A stretch of DNA of 64,000 nucleotides. Source: Glossina fuscipes. Taxonomy: Eukaryota > Arthropoda > Insecta > Diptera > Glossinidae. Positions within the stretch are counted from its first letter, which is position 1, and each line of letters begins with the position of its first letter. Where the stretch lies: positions 1 to 64,000 of the forward strand of contig NW_023998469.1 of the NCBI RefSeq assembly GCF_014805625.2. Reading direction: 5' to 3'. The notes below the pieces were generated by a model. It ran no database searches. It was given only the letters and a program-made list of their open reading frames with translations, and was not told the DNA's origin. This document shows positions 61,591 through 64,000 of this stretch, one piece after another. The position numbers and the translations under genes are program-made.

Positions 61591-62357
61591 TAAAGTAAAA
61601 AAATCAAAAGAGAAACAAAACAAACGAACTAAGTCTCTTTAGATATATATATCCGGATCAGTTGTGTATATGTAATCTTTGAAGTTCGCTTTAATGCATT
61701 ATGATATTTTGACAAATTTAGCACATTCCCTTTGTTGTTGCTGTGTTGTAATTATGTAAATGTCATTTAATTTATCTTGAAATTTTACTTTTAAGTTGTC
61801 ATTGTCAGCTCAGCAATTTTTTGCACATAAAAAATGTGAGTTGACACATTATTTGAAAATTTTTTTTGTTTTACGAAAAAGTAGAGGACTGTGGAGATTT
61901 AAACTGTCACGAAACATTTGAAAAAGCAGTCTGCGAAACTAGGGTGCATATGTTCGCTGTACCGGTAAAGTTTGCTTAAACGCGTCAAAGATATTTTCGC
62001 GAAATAAAAAAATGGAAACATTCTCAGGATATTAAACCATTCAACCTGCACGGCCAGTCCGCGGCTTTATACACCTTTCTCGCCATAACGACCGTAGTAA
62101 TAAAATATTAGATGTTAGTGGGAATTATTTAATAAACTTTGGGCGCTGAGTAGTTGCACTTTAGAATAAGTGTATATTACTAACGTAAAATTTTCCTTCG
62201 CCAAATTTATTCACGTGTCCATCGTTATGTTGTCAACTTTAAGAAATTCATGTTAGCATAAGCGTTCTAGTGAGAATAACCCTCAGTATTGTAAAAAATA
62301 AAATAATGTCAAGTAAGTCAAAACAATTTTGCCGATTCTACGCAAGAAACTAAACAA
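61591..62357. other. Spacer, possibly intron of the exon at 61.3-61.6 kb
   Basis: No coding frame recognised. Confidence 0.35.
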
Positions 62358-62640
62358 TTGTTTTTTTTTTTTTTTTTAATTAATATGGACTAATTAGTCA
62401 GGGTATGTCTACTATCTGAGTAAGATGGTGACGGTCACAAAGAAGTGACAGAGTACGAGATAGGGAAGAAAGTGATTGCCGCAGCTTAGTTAGTGTGCGT
62501 CCAATCGATAAGTGTTAGGCCTTTATCGACTTACCACTCGCGAAAGTAACATCTATCGCTCTTGCGACTTGAACCCATCAACTTCTGCTCGCTACTCACG
62601 ATTTCTACCTAGTAGGCTGCTTATGAGCTTATGTCGCTTG
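62358..62640 (-). repeat. SINE-like remnant, tRNA type (copy 2)
   Basis: On the minus strand: CAGCCTACTAGGTAGAAATC, a B-box-like GGGTTCAAGTCGCAAGAGCG, a body with CACTTCTTTGTGACCGTCAC, and an A17 tail (62361-62378). The body segment matches copy 1 (CACTTCTTTCTGGCCATCAC) at most positions. Confidence 0.4.
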
Positions 62641-62991
62641 TGAAAAGGCTTTATTGCATAAATCTTGGACCACAACGATAAAGATAACGTTTTTTACCAT
62701 TCACAGCGATAAGGCGCAATTTTATGCGGTTTTATAAGCAGCATAGTCACATTTGATTATAGCCGCAACGCTAGTTTTGGAGTCAACGTTTGTTGCTCAA
62801 TTAATAACCGGCTGCGTTTGTTTTTAGCGAAAGAGTCAATGCAAACTCAAGTGAAATTACGTTGAAAAAATAAAGTCCAGTGTGGTGCGTCCTTAACATA
62901 AAAATTCATTACGCGGAATATGCTGTTGTTGTCAACAGCCGCTACCAAGACCTATAGCTTTAGGCAAATGCTCTCGTTATTATTATTTTTT
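62641..62991. other. Spacer, no gene seen
   Basis: Nothing recognised in this 350-bp stretch. Confidence 0.5.
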
Positions 62992-63668
62992 TATACCCAT
63001 CACCGAAGGATGAGGGGCATATTCATTTTATCTAAACGTTGGCAACGACTAGAAGGCAACATCAGATTTCCAGCAAAATGTGCACACTTTTGATTAGCAA
63101 CAAATTCTGAGTCGATTAAAGTATGTCCGCCTGTCTGTCTGTGTAATATCTGTTGCAAACATTCTGCTGACCGCTAAAAATTTAAATTTGGTTTCAAATT
63201 TTGCAGAAGCACCACATAAACCGGAAACACCTTTAATAAATTGGTTTTTGCACATACTAATGCTAGTACACTATAGCGGATAAGTACACAAACATTTGAA
63301 CTCACTTTCTATGGGCCTAGCTGTAGCACCATTTCGAAAGCACCTAAATATGTCCGTCAGTTCGTCTGTCTGTCTGCGTAACTGTGTACTATTTGTGGTG
63401 AACAATCTCCTGCTAGCGAAAAAGGAGATGACGCTTCGGAACTTGCAAAAGAATATGAAAGCGACCCAAACCTTTCCAAAAACACGCCTACACAACCGAC
63501 ACGTCTACGCGACAAAAACCTTTATTTTGAAAACAGGAAAGCTCAGCCTCGCCCACTGCGTACTTTAGGGCATGAGAGTACAGTTCTTTAACTTCGTTTG
63601 TCTTTTTTAGATTAACGATCATGGGTGTAAAAGATTCGGTCATGACCAAATACAATTTTCTTACTTGT
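62992..63668 (+). repeat. HINE-B element, full length
   Basis: Head TATACCCATCACCGAAGG; first island CCGCCTGTCTGTCTGTGTAA (63127) with GCTGACCGCTAAAAATT; second island CAGTTCGTCTGTCTGTCTGC (63358) with CTATTTGTGGTGAACAATC and ACACGCCTACACAACCGACA. Tail CATGGGTGTAAAAGATTCGG, hairpin TTCGGTCATGACCAAAT, edge TTTTCTTACTTGTTT. About 675 bp, the best copy of the family. Confidence 0.65.
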
Positions 63669-64000
63669 TTCTTTTTTTTTGGTTGGTCTTGTTCTCTATT
63701 TTGTCCTTTTTTTTTTAAATAGATTACATATAAAATATTTTTCATAATTTTAAGCCAAAACGTGAAGAATATAACAAAAAAAAAAAAAATAACAAAAACA
63801 AATTTTTCCATGATTTGCATATATTTCCCATAATCCGCCCACGTACAGTTCATTTTGTTTATTTCCATTTTTATGCTGTTTGTAAAACAACGATAAATTT
63901 TTACGAAATTATGTAAATTTTCGCGAATTTTTTTTTTCATTTGTTTCGTTGTGTTGTTGAGTCAGTTTGCGTGCTTTTTTTTTATTTTAATTTTTTATTT
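63669..64000. other. AT-rich end of window, no gene seen
   Basis: A and T runs (63672-63680, 63708-63716, 63776-63789) and no supported coding frame. Confidence 0.5.

Noticed and set aside
59866..63568. Open frames inside HINE-A and HINE-B copies (for example 63296-63568)
   Set aside because: The same region in other copies of the repeat is not open, so these are chance frames in non-coding elements.

Overview
This window is nuclear DNA from a higher (schizophoran, probably calyptrate) fly. It is very AT-rich. Its introns are short (59-80 nt), GT-AG and dipteran in style. One gene has a TATA box plus a TCAGTT initiator. The recognisable proteins are insect ones: an adenosine deaminase-related growth factor (ADGF), low-molecular-weight protein tyrosine phosphatases (LMW-PTP), and contactin and moira remnants. 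The interspersed repeats carry DINE-1/Helentron-like ends. A tsetse fly (Glossina) is possible, but the sequence alone does not prove genus.

Layout. 0-5.5 kb holds decayed pieces of unrelated genes: an unrecognised three-block gene (+), a contactin fibronectin-III exon (-), a moira/BAP155 C-terminal fragment (-), and a broken DUF229-family gene (-). 7.9-10.8 kb is an intact six-exon ADGF gene (+) with its own core promoter. 10.9-16.9 kb carries three tandem LMW-PTP genes, all on the minus strand. Each has a complete reading frame once 2-3 short introns are removed (170, 157 and 162 aa). The first PTP is tail-to-tail with ADGF, with only about 220 bp between stop codons. A gene remnant at 12.1-12.55 kb and a possible BRCT-type exon at 15.5 kb lie between the PTP genes.

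From 17 to 61 kb I find no convincing complete gene. The stretch holds two families of short Helentron-like elements (called HINE-A and HINE-B here), (TA)n/(CA)n/(GA)n microsatellites, two mariner remnants, two SINE-like remnants and a degenerate minisatellite with a higher-order period at 52.2-53.2 kb. A coding-like terminal exon of an unrecognised basic protein sits at 61.26-61.59 kb (-).

Most notable points. The ADGF copy keeps an open frame over six exons but has lost most of the adenosine deaminase metal and catalytic residues, so it looks like a secreted pseudo-enzyme. In the middle PTP gene a 59-nt intron consists largely of the terminal hairpin of a HINE-A element and takes its 5' splice site from that element. 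Neither neighbouring paralogue has an intron at that exact position.
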